Positions 18,635 to 27,194 of a stretch of DNA of 54,419 nt are shown piece by piece. Within the stretch, counting starts at the first letter, position 1. Each line of letters opens with the position of its first letter. This DNA comes from JOPF133 sp052144935. Lineage in GTDB: Bacteria; Acidobacteriota; Terriglobia; Bryobacterales; Bryobacteraceae. Both the position numbers and the translations under genes were made by a program. The stretch lies in assembly GCA_052144935.1 (NCBI GenBank), contig JBKQPR010000232.1:1-54419 (forward strand), given 5' to 3'. The notes under the pieces are model-generated. The model did not search any database. It saw only the letters and a program-made list of their open reading frames with translations, and had not been told where the DNA came from.

Positions 18635-18902
18635 AGGTTCCGCCACCAGGCAGCGGCGCCGGATCGGGCAACGCCGGCAGCCCTGCTACCGATGCGGGCT
18701 ATGCCGCGCGATCTAACATTTTCGAAAGCAGTACCATATCGCTAGTACCGGAAGTGGTGCCGCAATGAGAGGCATTTCACCGGCCTGAGAATTCTCAATC
18801 CTTTGCGGGCTCCGAACTAACGAGCGGCAACAGGCAGGAGCGGGCCGCGGCATTGGTCGCGCGGGGGACGGCTCGGGCGCGCAGGAAGACGCGGGCAAGC
18901 TT

Positions 18903-20600
18903 CTACACTCCCGCGAACGGCCGGATCACTCCCAGCGCCACGCCAGTCATGAGGATTCCGGCACACACAATCACCGCCGCCGAGGCTACCGGCAGGTAAC
19001 GGAACGCGGCATTACGGGCGCGGTTCCGGCTGTCGGGCAGCAGGTTCTTGGCGTACAGCACCACCAGGCCGATGCCGCTGAGCACCACCGCCAGCCCGAG
19101 GCTGAAGGCCACCAGGAGCATCAGCCCCAATCCGACCCGGCCCAGCGCCACCGAACTGAGCAGCAGCACCAGCGCGGAAGGGCAGGGGACCAGCCCTCCG
19201 CTGGCTCCCAGCGCGATCAGGCTGCCCATGCTGATGTCGCCTTCGGGAACATGGCTGTGTACGTGGCCGTCGCCGTGATCGTGAACCAGGCCGCCGTGAT
19301 CGTGCTCATGGTGATCGTGGTCGTGATGGTGATGGTGGTGATGAGCGCCGCTTCCGCCAAACGCCACGCGGATGCGCTTGTACAAGAGCATGGCGCCGAT
19401 CCAGACGATGGAAGCGCCCGAAATCGCCCCCAGCACCGGATAGATCTTTTCCGGCAACACGTACCGCGACAGAAACAGGGTCACCAAGCCGAGAAAGAAG
19501 ACGCTGATGGTATGGGTGAACGTGACCATGCCGCCCAGGAAGATGGCGTGTCTGGCGGTGCCGCGCGCGCCCACCAGGTAGGCCGCCACGATGGTCTTGC
19601 CGTGCCCCGGAGAGAGCGCGTGGATGGATCCCAATCCGAAGGCCACCACCATCCCCACCAGCATCATCCCCCAGCTGATCTCGCCCTGGTGCAGCAGCCT
19701 GGAAAGGTAGTCGCCGCGCACCACCATGCCTGGCGCGGCTTGGCCCGGCTGCGCGGTCGCAGTGGGCGGCGCGTTTTCGGGCTGCGCGGCCTCCGTCACC
19801 GGGGCTGCGGGGGCCTCGGGAGCCGCGGACGTGGGAGCCGCCGGCGCCGCGGCGGTCACGGTGGGGATAGGAGCCGTCGAGTGCCAGGACACCATGGCGG
19901 TCAGATCCTGCGGGGGCGCGAGCAGCGGATCTTGCGGGTAAGCCGTCAGCTCATGGCTGCGGTCGCTTCCCACGGGGCTGGCCTGGTCGGTGGCGGCATC
20001 CTGTCCCGCTAGGATCACGATCTCTTTCCAGCCGGCGCGGTCCGGAAAGTTGGCGTCCTCATACCGCAGAGCGGACGCGCCGCCGCCGTGCCCATGGCTG
20101 GGCGCCCCGCCGGAGCCGTGGCCGGGCGCGCCGTCTGGCCCATGGCTGGGTGCCCCGCCGGACCCGTGGCCGGACACCTCGCCGGATCCACGGCCGGACA
20201 CCTCGCCGGGCCCGTTGCCGGGCACCCCTTCCACCCGCAGCTCCGCGATCACCCGCAGGATGGCCATGCCGCCCGCGCCCTTGTCCATCACCATGGTGGC
20301 GCCCTCGAACCGCGGCTTCACCGCGCGCCCGGCCAGCTCGATCTTCAGGTTGCCGGCCCACTCGCGGGCCTGGGCCGCGGCATGGCGCTCCAATTCCTCC
20401 CGCGGGCTGGTGGAGTCCGATTGCCATTGTTGCAGGAGCTGGAAGGTGGGGATCTCCGCCAGGTCCAACACGTAACGGATCTCCGCGCCGCGGCCGGTGA
20501 CCGTGATGCGGCTGTAATGGCTTACGCTGAAGTTGCCCATGGGATGGGCCAACGCCAGCGCGGGAGCCAGAAAGGCCAGCAGCCGGATGCGTGGTTTCAT
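18903..20600 (-). CDS. NicO-type nickel/cobalt transporter with His-rich loop
   Basis: Protein of 565 residues. A signal peptide (RLLAFLAPALALAHP) precedes an exported N-terminal domain of about 200 residues. Next is a Gly/His/Pro-rich tandem-repeat linker, an Ala/Pro linker, and then a NicO/RcnA-like permease. The permease shows SIHALSPGHGKT (the family's H-x4-D/G-HGKT signature), a loop with seven consecutive His followed by HDH/HEHDH clusters, and LVPCPSALVLLL. Nickel or cobalt efflux is the usual role of RcnA-like members; the exported N-terminal domain resembles those found fused in many proteobacterial NicO proteins. ATG 20600 has AAGGA about 9 bases upstream. It diverges from rpiB. Confidence 0.8.
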   Translation of the reverse strand: MKPRIRLLAFLAPALALAHPMGNFSVSHYSRITVTGRGAEIRYVLDLAEIPTFQLLQQWQSDSTSPREELERHAAAQAREWAGNLKIELAGRAVKPRFEGATMVMDKGAGGMAILRVIAELRVEGVPGNGPGEVSGRGSGEVSGHGSGGAPSHGPDGAPGHGSGGAPSHGHGGGASALRYEDANFPDRAGWKEIVILAGQDAATDQASPVGSDRSHELTAYPQDPLLAPPQDLTAMVSWHSTAPIPTVTAAAPAAPTSAAPEAPAAPVTEAAQPENAPPTATAQPGQAAPGMVVRGDYLSRLLHQGEISWGMMLVGMVVAFGLGSIHALSPGHGKTIVAAYLVGARGTARHAIFLGGMVTFTHTISVFFLGLVTLFLSRYVLPEKIYPVLGAISGASIVWIGAMLLYKRIRVAFGGSGAHHHHHHHDHDHHEHDHGGLVHDHGDGHVHSHVPEGDISMGSLIALGASGGLVPCPSALVLLLSSVALGRVGLGLMLLVAFSLGLAVVLSGIGLVVLYAKNLLPDSRNRARNAAFRYLPVASAAVIVCAGILMTGVALGVIRPFAGV

Positions 20601-20679
20601 TACAATGGTCCTTACGAATTGTACTGCGGCTTTGGATGTTGCCGGGCTCGTTTCCGACGCATGCACCCGCGTAACAACT

Positions 20680-21303
20680 ATGAAACGGGTGGTAACCGCA
20701 CAAGACATTCCCGCCTCGGGCGATCTGCGCGTGGCGGCCGGCGGGATCGTGACGGCTTCGGCGCGTGAGGTGGCTGCCAGCCGAGGCGTCCGTATTCTGG
20801 AGCTGCCCGAGGATCAACTCTCCGCCATCGCGCCGCCGGAGCGCACCATCGCGCTGGGCGCCGATCATGGCGGCTTCGCGCTGAAGGAGGCCCTCAAGCC
20901 CCTGATCGAAAGCCTGGACCTGACCATCCGCGATGTCGGCGTCTACGACCAGAAACCGGCCGACTACCCCGACTTGGCGCTCAAGGTGGCCGTGCTGGTG
21001 GCCCAAGGCGCCGCCTCCCGCGGCATCCTGATCGATGGCGCGGGCATCGGCTCGTCGATTGCCGCCAACAAGGTGCCGGGTGTCCGGGCGGCCCTGTGCT
21101 ACGATCAAGCGACCGCCCGCAATAGCCGGGAACATAACGATTCCAACGTGCTTACCCTGGGCGCGCGGCTGCTGACCCAAGGCCAGGCTGAGGATGTGGT
21201 GCGCACCTGGCTGGCCACCGCGTTCGCCGGCGGGCGCCACCAGGCGCGGGTGCAAAAAATTCTGGATATCGAGAAGCAATACCTGAAAAAGGCCTCTTTG
21301 TGA
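20680..21303 (+). CDS. rpiB: RpiB/LacAB-type sugar-phosphate isomerase with N-terminal extension
   Basis: Protein of 207 residues. RpiB features are GADHGGFALKE, PDLALKVA, GIGSSIAANKVPGVRAALCYD and HNDSNVLTLGARLL. The family normally has Cys at the position preceding GTG (CGTGIG); here the motif reads DGAGIGSS, so the catalytic Cys is replaced by Asp. The activity may be altered or use another base. About 50 extra N-terminal residues (VVTAQDIPAS, GGIVTASAREVAASRGVRIL) resemble extensions on enzymes of bacterial microcompartments. ATG 20680 is the first start inside that extension; its ribosome-binding site is weak. The stop overlaps the deoC start, so the genes are coupled. Confidence 0.8.
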   Translation: MKRVVTAQDIPASGDLRVAAGGIVTASAREVAASRGVRILELPEDQLSAIAPPERTIALGADHGGFALKEALKPLIESLDLTIRDVGVYDQKPADYPDLALKVAVLVAQGAASRGILIDGAGIGSSIAANKVPGVRAALCYDQATARNSREHNDSNVLTLGARLLTQGQAEDVVRTWLATAFAGGRHQARVQKILDIEKQYLKKASL

Positions 21304-22208
21304 ACTCCTCGGAACTCGACCTTCTGGTGGCTCAGATCGGCGAAGAATTGCTGGCGCGCATGGGCTCCGCGCGGCAGGCTCCTCTCCAGGCTCCTCCCCA
21401 GGCCAAGCAAGGCGAGGGACTCAACCTGCCCGACCAGGTCTGCCCCGGATGCGTGCAGCGCTGTGTGCAGACCTGCGCCCGCAACGCGCGCGAGATCATC
21501 GCGGCCGGCGCCTCCCGCGTTTCCGCCAGCGACCGCCTCACGAGGATCGATCCATCGATCGCCTCGTTCATCGACCACACCATTCTCAAACCCGAGGCCA
21601 CCCGCGCGGACGTCGTCAAGGTCTGCCGCGAGGCCCGCCAATATCAATTTGCCAGCGTCTGCGTCAACCCTTACTGGGTGCCGCTGGTGCGCGCCGAGCT
21701 GCACGGCTCGCCGGTGAAGGTCTGCACGGTGGTGGGATTCCCGCTGGGCGCCACCAGCACGGAGGCCAAGGTGGCGGAGACCGCCTCGGCTGTGCGCGCC
21801 GGAGCGCAGGAGATCGACATGGTGATCAACGTGGGCGCGTTACGCTCGGGCGACAACGAAGCCGTCAAGCTGGATATCCAGGAAGTGGTGAAGGTGGCCC
21901 ACGCGGCCGGCGCGATCGTCAAGGTGATCCTCGAAACCGCGCTGCTGGACGACAACCAGAAGGCCGTGGCGTGTACCCTGTGCAAGCTGGCGGGGGCCGA
22001 TTTTGTGAAGACCTCGACCGGCTTCGGCCCCTCGGGCGCCACCGCGCACGATGTGGCGCTGATGCGCCAGGTGGTGGGCCCGGATATGGGTGTGAAGGCC
22101 GCCGGGGGGATTCGCACGCTGGCGGATTTTCGCGCCATGACTGCGGCGGGCGCCACGCGCATCGGCGCCAGCGCCAGCGTCAAGATCGTCGAGGCGGCGG
22201 CTGCCTGA
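21300..22208 (+). CDS. deoC: Deoxyribose-phosphate aldolase with Cys-rich N-terminal extension
   Basis: Protein of 302 residues. The class I aldolase core starts near IDHTILKP (91-98). It has Asp173 in EIDMVINVGA, the Schiff-base Lys237 in GADFVKTSTGFGP, and Lys266 in VKAAGGIR, so the active site is complete. It cleaves 2-deoxyribose 5-phosphate to glyceraldehyde 3-phosphate and acetaldehyde. About 85 residues precede the core and include C48, C51, C55 and C59 (CPGCVQRCVQTC), a possible metal site. The family usually is ~220-250 residues. Similar extensions occur on microcompartment-associated aldolases. The GTG start sits in a GTGA overlap with rpiB. Confidence 0.85.
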   Translation: MNSSELDLLVAQIGEELLARMGSARQAPLQAPPQAKQGEGLNLPDQVCPGCVQRCVQTCARNAREIIAAGASRVSASDRLTRIDPSIASFIDHTILKPEATRADVVKVCREARQYQFASVCVNPYWVPLVRAELHGSPVKVCTVVGFPLGATSTEAKVAETASAVRAGAQEIDMVINVGALRSGDNEAVKLDIQEVVKVAHAAGAIVKVILETALLDDNQKAVACTLCKLAGADFVKTSTGFGPSGATAHDVALMRQVVGPDMGVKAAGGIRTLADFRAMTAAGATRIGASASVKIVEAAAA

Positions 22209-22236
22209 TTCGCGCCAACTGCCGGTGAACAGACCC

Positions 22237-23982
22237 ATGCCAGCTCCCCGTAAAGCGCCCGTCCGGTTCCGCGAGAGGGAAGACCTGCTGGACTTCCTGC
22301 TGGAAGTCTCGGCCGCCACCTCGCAAACCCTGGACCTGGACCTGCTGCTGGCCAATGTGGCCGAGATCGTCCAGCGCGTGCTTCCCTACGATCTGTTCGC
22401 CATCCTGCTCTACAACGAGCGGCGCCAGGACCTGCGCATCCGCTACGGCGTGGGGCATCGCGAAGAGGTGGTGCAGACGCTGTCCGTGCGGTTGGGCGAA
22501 GGCATCACCGGCGTGGCCGCGGCCACCCGCGAGCCGGTGCTGGTGGGGGATGTCCGCAACGACCCGCGCTATCTGAACACCATGGACGCCGCGCGCACCG
22601 AGCTGGCTGTCCCCATGACCGCGCGCGGCAAACTGGTCGGCGTGATCGACCTGCAATCCACGCGCGTCAACGCCTACACCCTATACGACCGCTCGCTGAT
22701 GCGCCTGATGGCCGCGCGCGTGAGCGTTGCCATCGACAACGCACGTCTCTATCGGCGCGTCGAGCGCCAGAACCGCACCCTGCGAACGCTGGCCCACATT
22801 TCGCGCGAGTTCTCCTCGATCCTGGACCTGAACGAATTGCTGAGCAAGATCTCGAGCACCATGCGCGAGCTGATCGACTACGACGCCTTCAGCATCCTGG
22901 CGGTGGACCAGGAGGCCCGCGCGCTGCGCCATCTGTTCAGCATCCGCTACGACGAGCGGGTCGACATCGACAACGTGCCGCTGGGCAAAGGCCTCACCGG
23001 CGCGGCGGCCGAATCGCGCGAGGTGGTGCGCGTCCACGACACCGCTGCCGATCCGCGCTACATCTGCTCGCACCCCGACATCCGTTCGGAAGTGGCCGTT
23101 CCGCTGGTGGTGCAGGATCGGGTGGTGGGCGTGATGGACCTGGAGAGCAACCGCATCGGCCATTTCACCGACGATCACGTGCGCACGCTGGCCCTGCTCG
23201 GGCCGCAGGTAGCCAGCAGCGTGGAGAACGCGCGGCTCTACCAGGAGCTGACCACGCGCGAGCGCCGCATGGAAGAGGATCTCAAGGCCGCCCGCGAGCT
23301 GCAGCGCGTGCTGCTTCCGGACGCCGAGCCGGAGATCGAGGGCCTGGAGGCAGTGGTGCGCCTGCGGCCCGCGCGCGGCATCAGTGGCGACATCTACGAC
23401 ATTGTGGAGCGTGTGGACGGGCAGACCGTGATCGCCTTCGGCGACGTGAGCGGGAAAGGCGCCGCCGCCGCGCTCTATGGCGGCCTGATGAGCGGCCTGC
23501 TGCGCACGCTGGCCCCGCGCCGGCGGCGCCCGGCCGAGCTGATGCGCGCGCTGAACGAAGCGCTCATCGAGCGCAAAGTGGAGGCGCGCTACGTGACCCT
23601 TTGCGTGCTGCTGTGGGACCCCGCCACGCGCCAGATCGTGATGGCCAATGCGGGCGCGCTGCCGCCCATGATCTGCCGCGCGGGCGAGATCCTCAAGCTG
23701 CGTGTGGAGGGAGTGCCGCTGGGGCTGCTCGACGCGCGCGAATATGAAGAGGTCACATTCGCGGCCGAGCCGGGCGACGTGATCGTGCTGTACTCGGACG
23801 GAATCACCGACCACCTGAACGCGGCCGGCACGGAATACGGCCGCGGCCGCCTGGCCCACGTGGTGCGCAGCCACTGGCAGGCCCCGGCGAGCGAGTTGAT
23901 CGCCGCCGTCTTCCGCGACCTCGACCAGTTCTCCACCACGCCGTTCGACGATCAGACGGTGCTGGTGATGAAGGTGAAGTAG
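22237..23982 (+). CDS. GAF-GAF-PP2C (SpoIIE/RsbU-like) serine phosphatase
   Basis: Protein of 581 residues. Two GAF domains (about 30-180 and 200-345) are followed by a short coiled coil (ELTTRERRMEEDLKAARELQ) and a PP2C-SIG domain. That domain has GDIYDI, FGDVSGKGAAAAL, NAGALPP, LYSDGITDHLNAAG and FDDQTVLVM, preserving the metal-binding Asp residues. Proteins of this layout dephosphorylate anti-sigma-factor antagonists in response to ligand binding by GAF; no partner genes are adjacent. GTG 22225 and ATG 22237 are both possible; ATG was chosen because GGTGA lies 8-9 bases upstream. Starts 28 bases after deoC and may share its transcript. Confidence 0.85.
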   Translation: MPAPRKAPVRFREREDLLDFLLEVSAATSQTLDLDLLLANVAEIVQRVLPYDLFAILLYNERRQDLRIRYGVGHREEVVQTLSVRLGEGITGVAAATREPVLVGDVRNDPRYLNTMDAARTELAVPMTARGKLVGVIDLQSTRVNAYTLYDRSLMRLMAARVSVAIDNARLYRRVERQNRTLRTLAHISREFSSILDLNELLSKISSTMRELIDYDAFSILAVDQEARALRHLFSIRYDERVDIDNVPLGKGLTGAAAESREVVRVHDTAADPRYICSHPDIRSEVAVPLVVQDRVVGVMDLESNRIGHFTDDHVRTLALLGPQVASSVENARLYQELTTRERRMEEDLKAARELQRVLLPDAEPEIEGLEAVVRLRPARGISGDIYDIVERVDGQTVIAFGDVSGKGAAAALYGGLMSGLLRTLAPRRRRPAELMRALNEALIERKVEARYVTLCVLLWDPATRQIVMANAGALPPMICRAGEILKLRVEGVPLGLLDAREYEEVTFAAEPGDVIVLYSDGITDHLNAAGTEYGRGRLAHVVRSHWQAPASELIAAVFRDLDQFSTTPFDDQTVLVMKVK

Positions 23983-24116
23983 GGGGGATCAGCTCAGCCA
24001 GGCGGCTGCCGGAGAACCCAGAGGCCCTTAGACGAAAAATCAGAGGAAAGGCGGACGGAATTGGGCCTGGACCGTATTGCGTCGAGACGCGTTGCCCGTG
24101 CGTCGGACCGGGAAGT

Positions 24117-27100
24117 TCATTCGATCTCCTCCACGATCTTGCCGATCTCGGTCGGGTGGCGCGCGATTGCGTAGCGCCACACGCCGAACGATCCTTCGTG
24201 ATTCACCGCCGAGACCCAACGCTGGGCGGCCTGGACCTTGATCTCCGTCAAAGGGTCGTAGCCCTTGGTCTCGAGAATCACATGGATTGGCTCCTTCGAC
24301 CCAAGCTTGACTAAGAAATCGGGGATGTAGTCGTGTGACTGGCCGTTATGGAAATACGGTACGGCGAACCCGAGGCTGGCGTTCTTAACAAAGGCCGCGA
24401 CTCTCGGGTGCGTGTCGAGAGTATATGCCGCCGACTGCTCCCATTTCGCCGTATCGGCCACAACGTAGTTCAAGTGGGAATGCGCGACTTCGCGTACGTC
24501 CCGGCTTGTCCAGAAGTCGACTTCTCCGGTGGACCCAGGCTCGCGATTGGCCTCGTAGTGCGGCAGCTCAGGCGCTTCGCCCTGTGTCGTGTCGGGAAGA
24601 ACGGCTTCAGCAAGTCTCTCAATGGCCCATCCGTAGTACGGTGAGAGAAACACGTCAAGCACCTCAGCCGGCGGGGCGGGGCGCACTCTCTCTTTGAGGA
24701 AGCGCTCCACGATTCGAACAAGCTGTGGGAACAGGACGTGTGGTGGAGCCTCGCACGTCGGCTGATTCCCATAATCACGAGTGAGGTCCCGGGCCATTTC
24801 GAAGACCAGTTCCTGAAACCGCCGGTCTCTCCGGTATGGGTTTAAGTCTACGCGCTCCATCTTGCCTGGCCCTGTGAGCGAATACCGGCCCCGGTTGTTC
24901 GGAAGACCGTGCTTCATCTCAACCTCTGGGGGAATATTGAGAGGATCCAGGACCAGAGTGGCTAGCGCTTCCCAATCGACGGTGATACGGTTTCGAATCG
25001 CTTGACGGTATCCCTCAACTCTGGGGAAGCGAATCTCAAACCCCGCTTTTTGTGGAACCGCGTAAACATGATGTCTCTTCTCGGGCGGCATACGCGGGCC
25101 GTCCGTATTCTGCTTGAACGGAACAACTTCGAAAGGTACGCCAAAGACCTTGGCTACCTCTTCCTTGAATCTGCCTTGATCTGTAAGTTCGTAGCTTGAC
25201 CGGCGTAGGCCGCGGCCGACCACCTGCTCACAGAGAAGCTGGGACATAAAGGGACGCAGGCCGACAATATGTGTGACCGTGTTACAGTCCCATCCTTCGG
25301 TCAACATACCCACGCTGACAATGCACCGCACGTCGCGCCCTGGCGGATGAAGAGGCCGTCCGAGCTTTTGGGCCAGCTCTTCAAAACCTTCGGGATAGAT
25401 GGGCCGACCCTGCGTGTCCTTTGGCCATTCGGTCTTTCCAACCGTGTCCAGGGTTGCGCGCATCCAATCGGTTTCTTCTACCGTGGAGTCCACGCGGATC
25501 GTGTTGACCTGGCCGTCACGGTTCACGAGGCCCGCGATATTGGCGGGAGGGATTCCGGACGGCGGATTGTTCTCACCCAGCCACTCGTTCACCACCTTGG
25601 CAATTCGGATGTTCTTGCAAACCAGAATGAAGACCGGCGGGCGTGGGTCGTCACGGTGAAACTGTTCCCATTCCCGCCGTAAGTCCTCCCATAGCGCGCC
25701 CAGCATCGCAATCGGCGTGTTAGCCCACTTCAGGATTGCTTCCGGCTTCGGACTCCCCTTCTTGCCGCCTCGCTCCGCCGGCGTGAGTTTGGGCAGAATC
25801 CATCGCCAGATGTTAAAGTACCCTGGGATTGGCGCCGCTGTGGTATCACGGACGGCCAGTTGTGGAATCTTGACCAACCCGGATTCGATCGCATCGGTGA
25901 GACCGAAGTCGCTCACGGCCCAAGGGAACACCCGATTGGTGTCCGATCCCATCCTCCCCAGATAGTACGGCGTTGCCGAGAGGTCGACGCAGAAGTTGAT
26001 GCCCCGCATTTTATGAATGCGGTCCAAGCCTTCAATCCAGACCGTCGCCTCGCGGAAGAATTCCTCCGCCTCGTCCTCCTCGCCTAAGATCTCTTCTTCA
26101 TCCTCCTCCGGCTCCTGGCGCCGGATTCGATAGGCGTGGTGGGCCTCGTCGTTAAACACTAGAATGTTCTGCTTGCCGCCCACTTCACGGCCAAGAATGC
26201 GGCTGACGACCTTCGTGTCGCTCTCCACGTACTTGGAGTACTCGACGGTCACGCGCCGGACCACCCCGCTGTCGTCTCTTTCTTCCTCAACCACGTCGAG
26301 CAGGTTTGCCGCTACCTGCCGGTCGTACTCGGCGGGAGTCAAGTATCTGCGGCCCCTGGCAGTAGTGGTTTTTTCGCCGATATGGATCGTTTCCCGGACC
26401 CGCACTGGCACCCCCGCCTTGGCGACACGGGACGCTACACCGCCTACCTGTACGCTCTGTGGCTCGAAGACATGCCAATTCGTGACCAGCAATCGCCCTT
26501 TTCGCAGATCGGGCAGCAAGTGGTGCGGAACGAGGTCCCGAGTCTGGTACAAGCCGGCCTCTCCTCGCCTTGGATCGAGTTCTTGCAGCCGATTCCGAAT
26601 CGTTACGTTTGGACAAACCACCAGCACCACATCGGAGAATCGGGAATCCGATCGATGGTGCACCTTGTTCAGGATGCTCCAAGCCGCCAACATTCCCATC
26701 ACCGTGGTCTTGCCGGACCCGGTGGCCATTTTGCAGGCGTAGCGAGTGAAAGCGCGAAACCCTTTTTCCTTGCGGTCGTCGCTGGGTTCATCGAGAGGGA
26801 TATTCACACCCTGACGGAAGTCGGATCGCGCTTCGGTCAAGAAAATAATCGTCTCGGCAGCTTCAATCTGGGCGAAAAACAGCCGGTGCCGGCGGCCATC
26901 GCGCTGCCAGTATTGCAGCAGCTCCAGAGTTGTCCGGGTCACCCCAGCCCAACCCGAAGAGCGCCACTCCGCCATACGTTCGCGGATGCGGCTCACCAGC
27001 TTCAGCTCGATTGCGGTACCCACCACGTCGCTGGGAGCTTCTTCCGCTGAGGCTCCCGGCGGCCGGTAGTAGTACATGGGAGGACGACGACCCGGCGCGC

Positions 27101-27194
27101 GCTCGGGCTCCCTGCCTTCCTCCAGGCGCCAATGCTCGCGCGGCTCTTCGTAGGGCGAATTGAGAATCGGCTCTGGAACTTCGTATCCACTCAT
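24117..27194 (-). CDS. Type III-like restriction helicase-nuclease (Res)
   Basis: Protein of 1025 residues. The superfamily-2 helicase core has Walker A MATGSGKT (156-163), NDEAHHAYR with the DEAH-type box DEAH at 349-352, SATPYYLG (motif III), and EQVVGRGLRR (motif VI). An acidic run (EPEEDEEEILGEEDEAEE) follows the DEAH box. The C-terminus has a PD-(D/E)xK nuclease: PD at 958-959, and E975-x-K977 in ILETKGYD. It resembles the BPTD_3080-type group of restriction endonucleases as I recall it. The start overlaps the stop of the upstream ATPase gene (ATGA). It should cleave foreign DNA by ATP-driven translocation with the methyltransferase product. Confidence 0.85.
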   Translation of the reverse strand: MSGYEVPEPILNSPYEEPREHWRLEEGREPERAPGRRPPMYYYRPPGASAEEAPSDVVGTAIELKLVSRIRERMAEWRSSGWAGVTRTTLELLQYWQRDGRRHRLFFAQIEAAETIIFLTEARSDFRQGVNIPLDEPSDDRKEKGFRAFTRYACKMATGSGKTTVMGMLAAWSILNKVHHRSDSRFSDVVLVVCPNVTIRNRLQELDPRRGEAGLYQTRDLVPHHLLPDLRKGRLLVTNWHVFEPQSVQVGGVASRVAKAGVPVRVRETIHIGEKTTTARGRRYLTPAEYDRQVAANLLDVVEEERDDSGVVRRVTVEYSKYVESDTKVVSRILGREVGGKQNILVFNDEAHHAYRIRRQEPEEDEEEILGEEDEAEEFFREATVWIEGLDRIHKMRGINFCVDLSATPYYLGRMGSDTNRVFPWAVSDFGLTDAIESGLVKIPQLAVRDTTAAPIPGYFNIWRWILPKLTPAERGGKKGSPKPEAILKWANTPIAMLGALWEDLRREWEQFHRDDPRPPVFILVCKNIRIAKVVNEWLGENNPPSGIPPANIAGLVNRDGQVNTIRVDSTVEETDWMRATLDTVGKTEWPKDTQGRPIYPEGFEELAQKLGRPLHPPGRDVRCIVSVGMLTEGWDCNTVTHIVGLRPFMSQLLCEQVVGRGLRRSSYELTDQGRFKEEVAKVFGVPFEVVPFKQNTDGPRMPPEKRHHVYAVPQKAGFEIRFPRVEGYRQAIRNRITVDWEALATLVLDPLNIPPEVEMKHGLPNNRGRYSLTGPGKMERVDLNPYRRDRRFQELVFEMARDLTRDYGNQPTCEAPPHVLFPQLVRIVERFLKERVRPAPPAEVLDVFLSPYYGWAIERLAEAVLPDTTQGEAPELPHYEANREPGSTGEVDFWTSRDVREVAHSHLNYVVADTAKWEQSAAYTLDTHPRVAAFVKNASLGFAVPYFHNGQSHDYIPDFLVKLGSKEPIHVILETKGYDPLTEIKVQAAQRWVSAVNHEGSFGVWRYAIARHPTEIGKIVEEIE

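Noticed and set aside
23983..24116. Gap between phosphatase and res genes considered as a site for the missing hipA part or an RNA gene
   Set aside because: No HipA-like frame and no tRNA-like cloverleaf could be seen.
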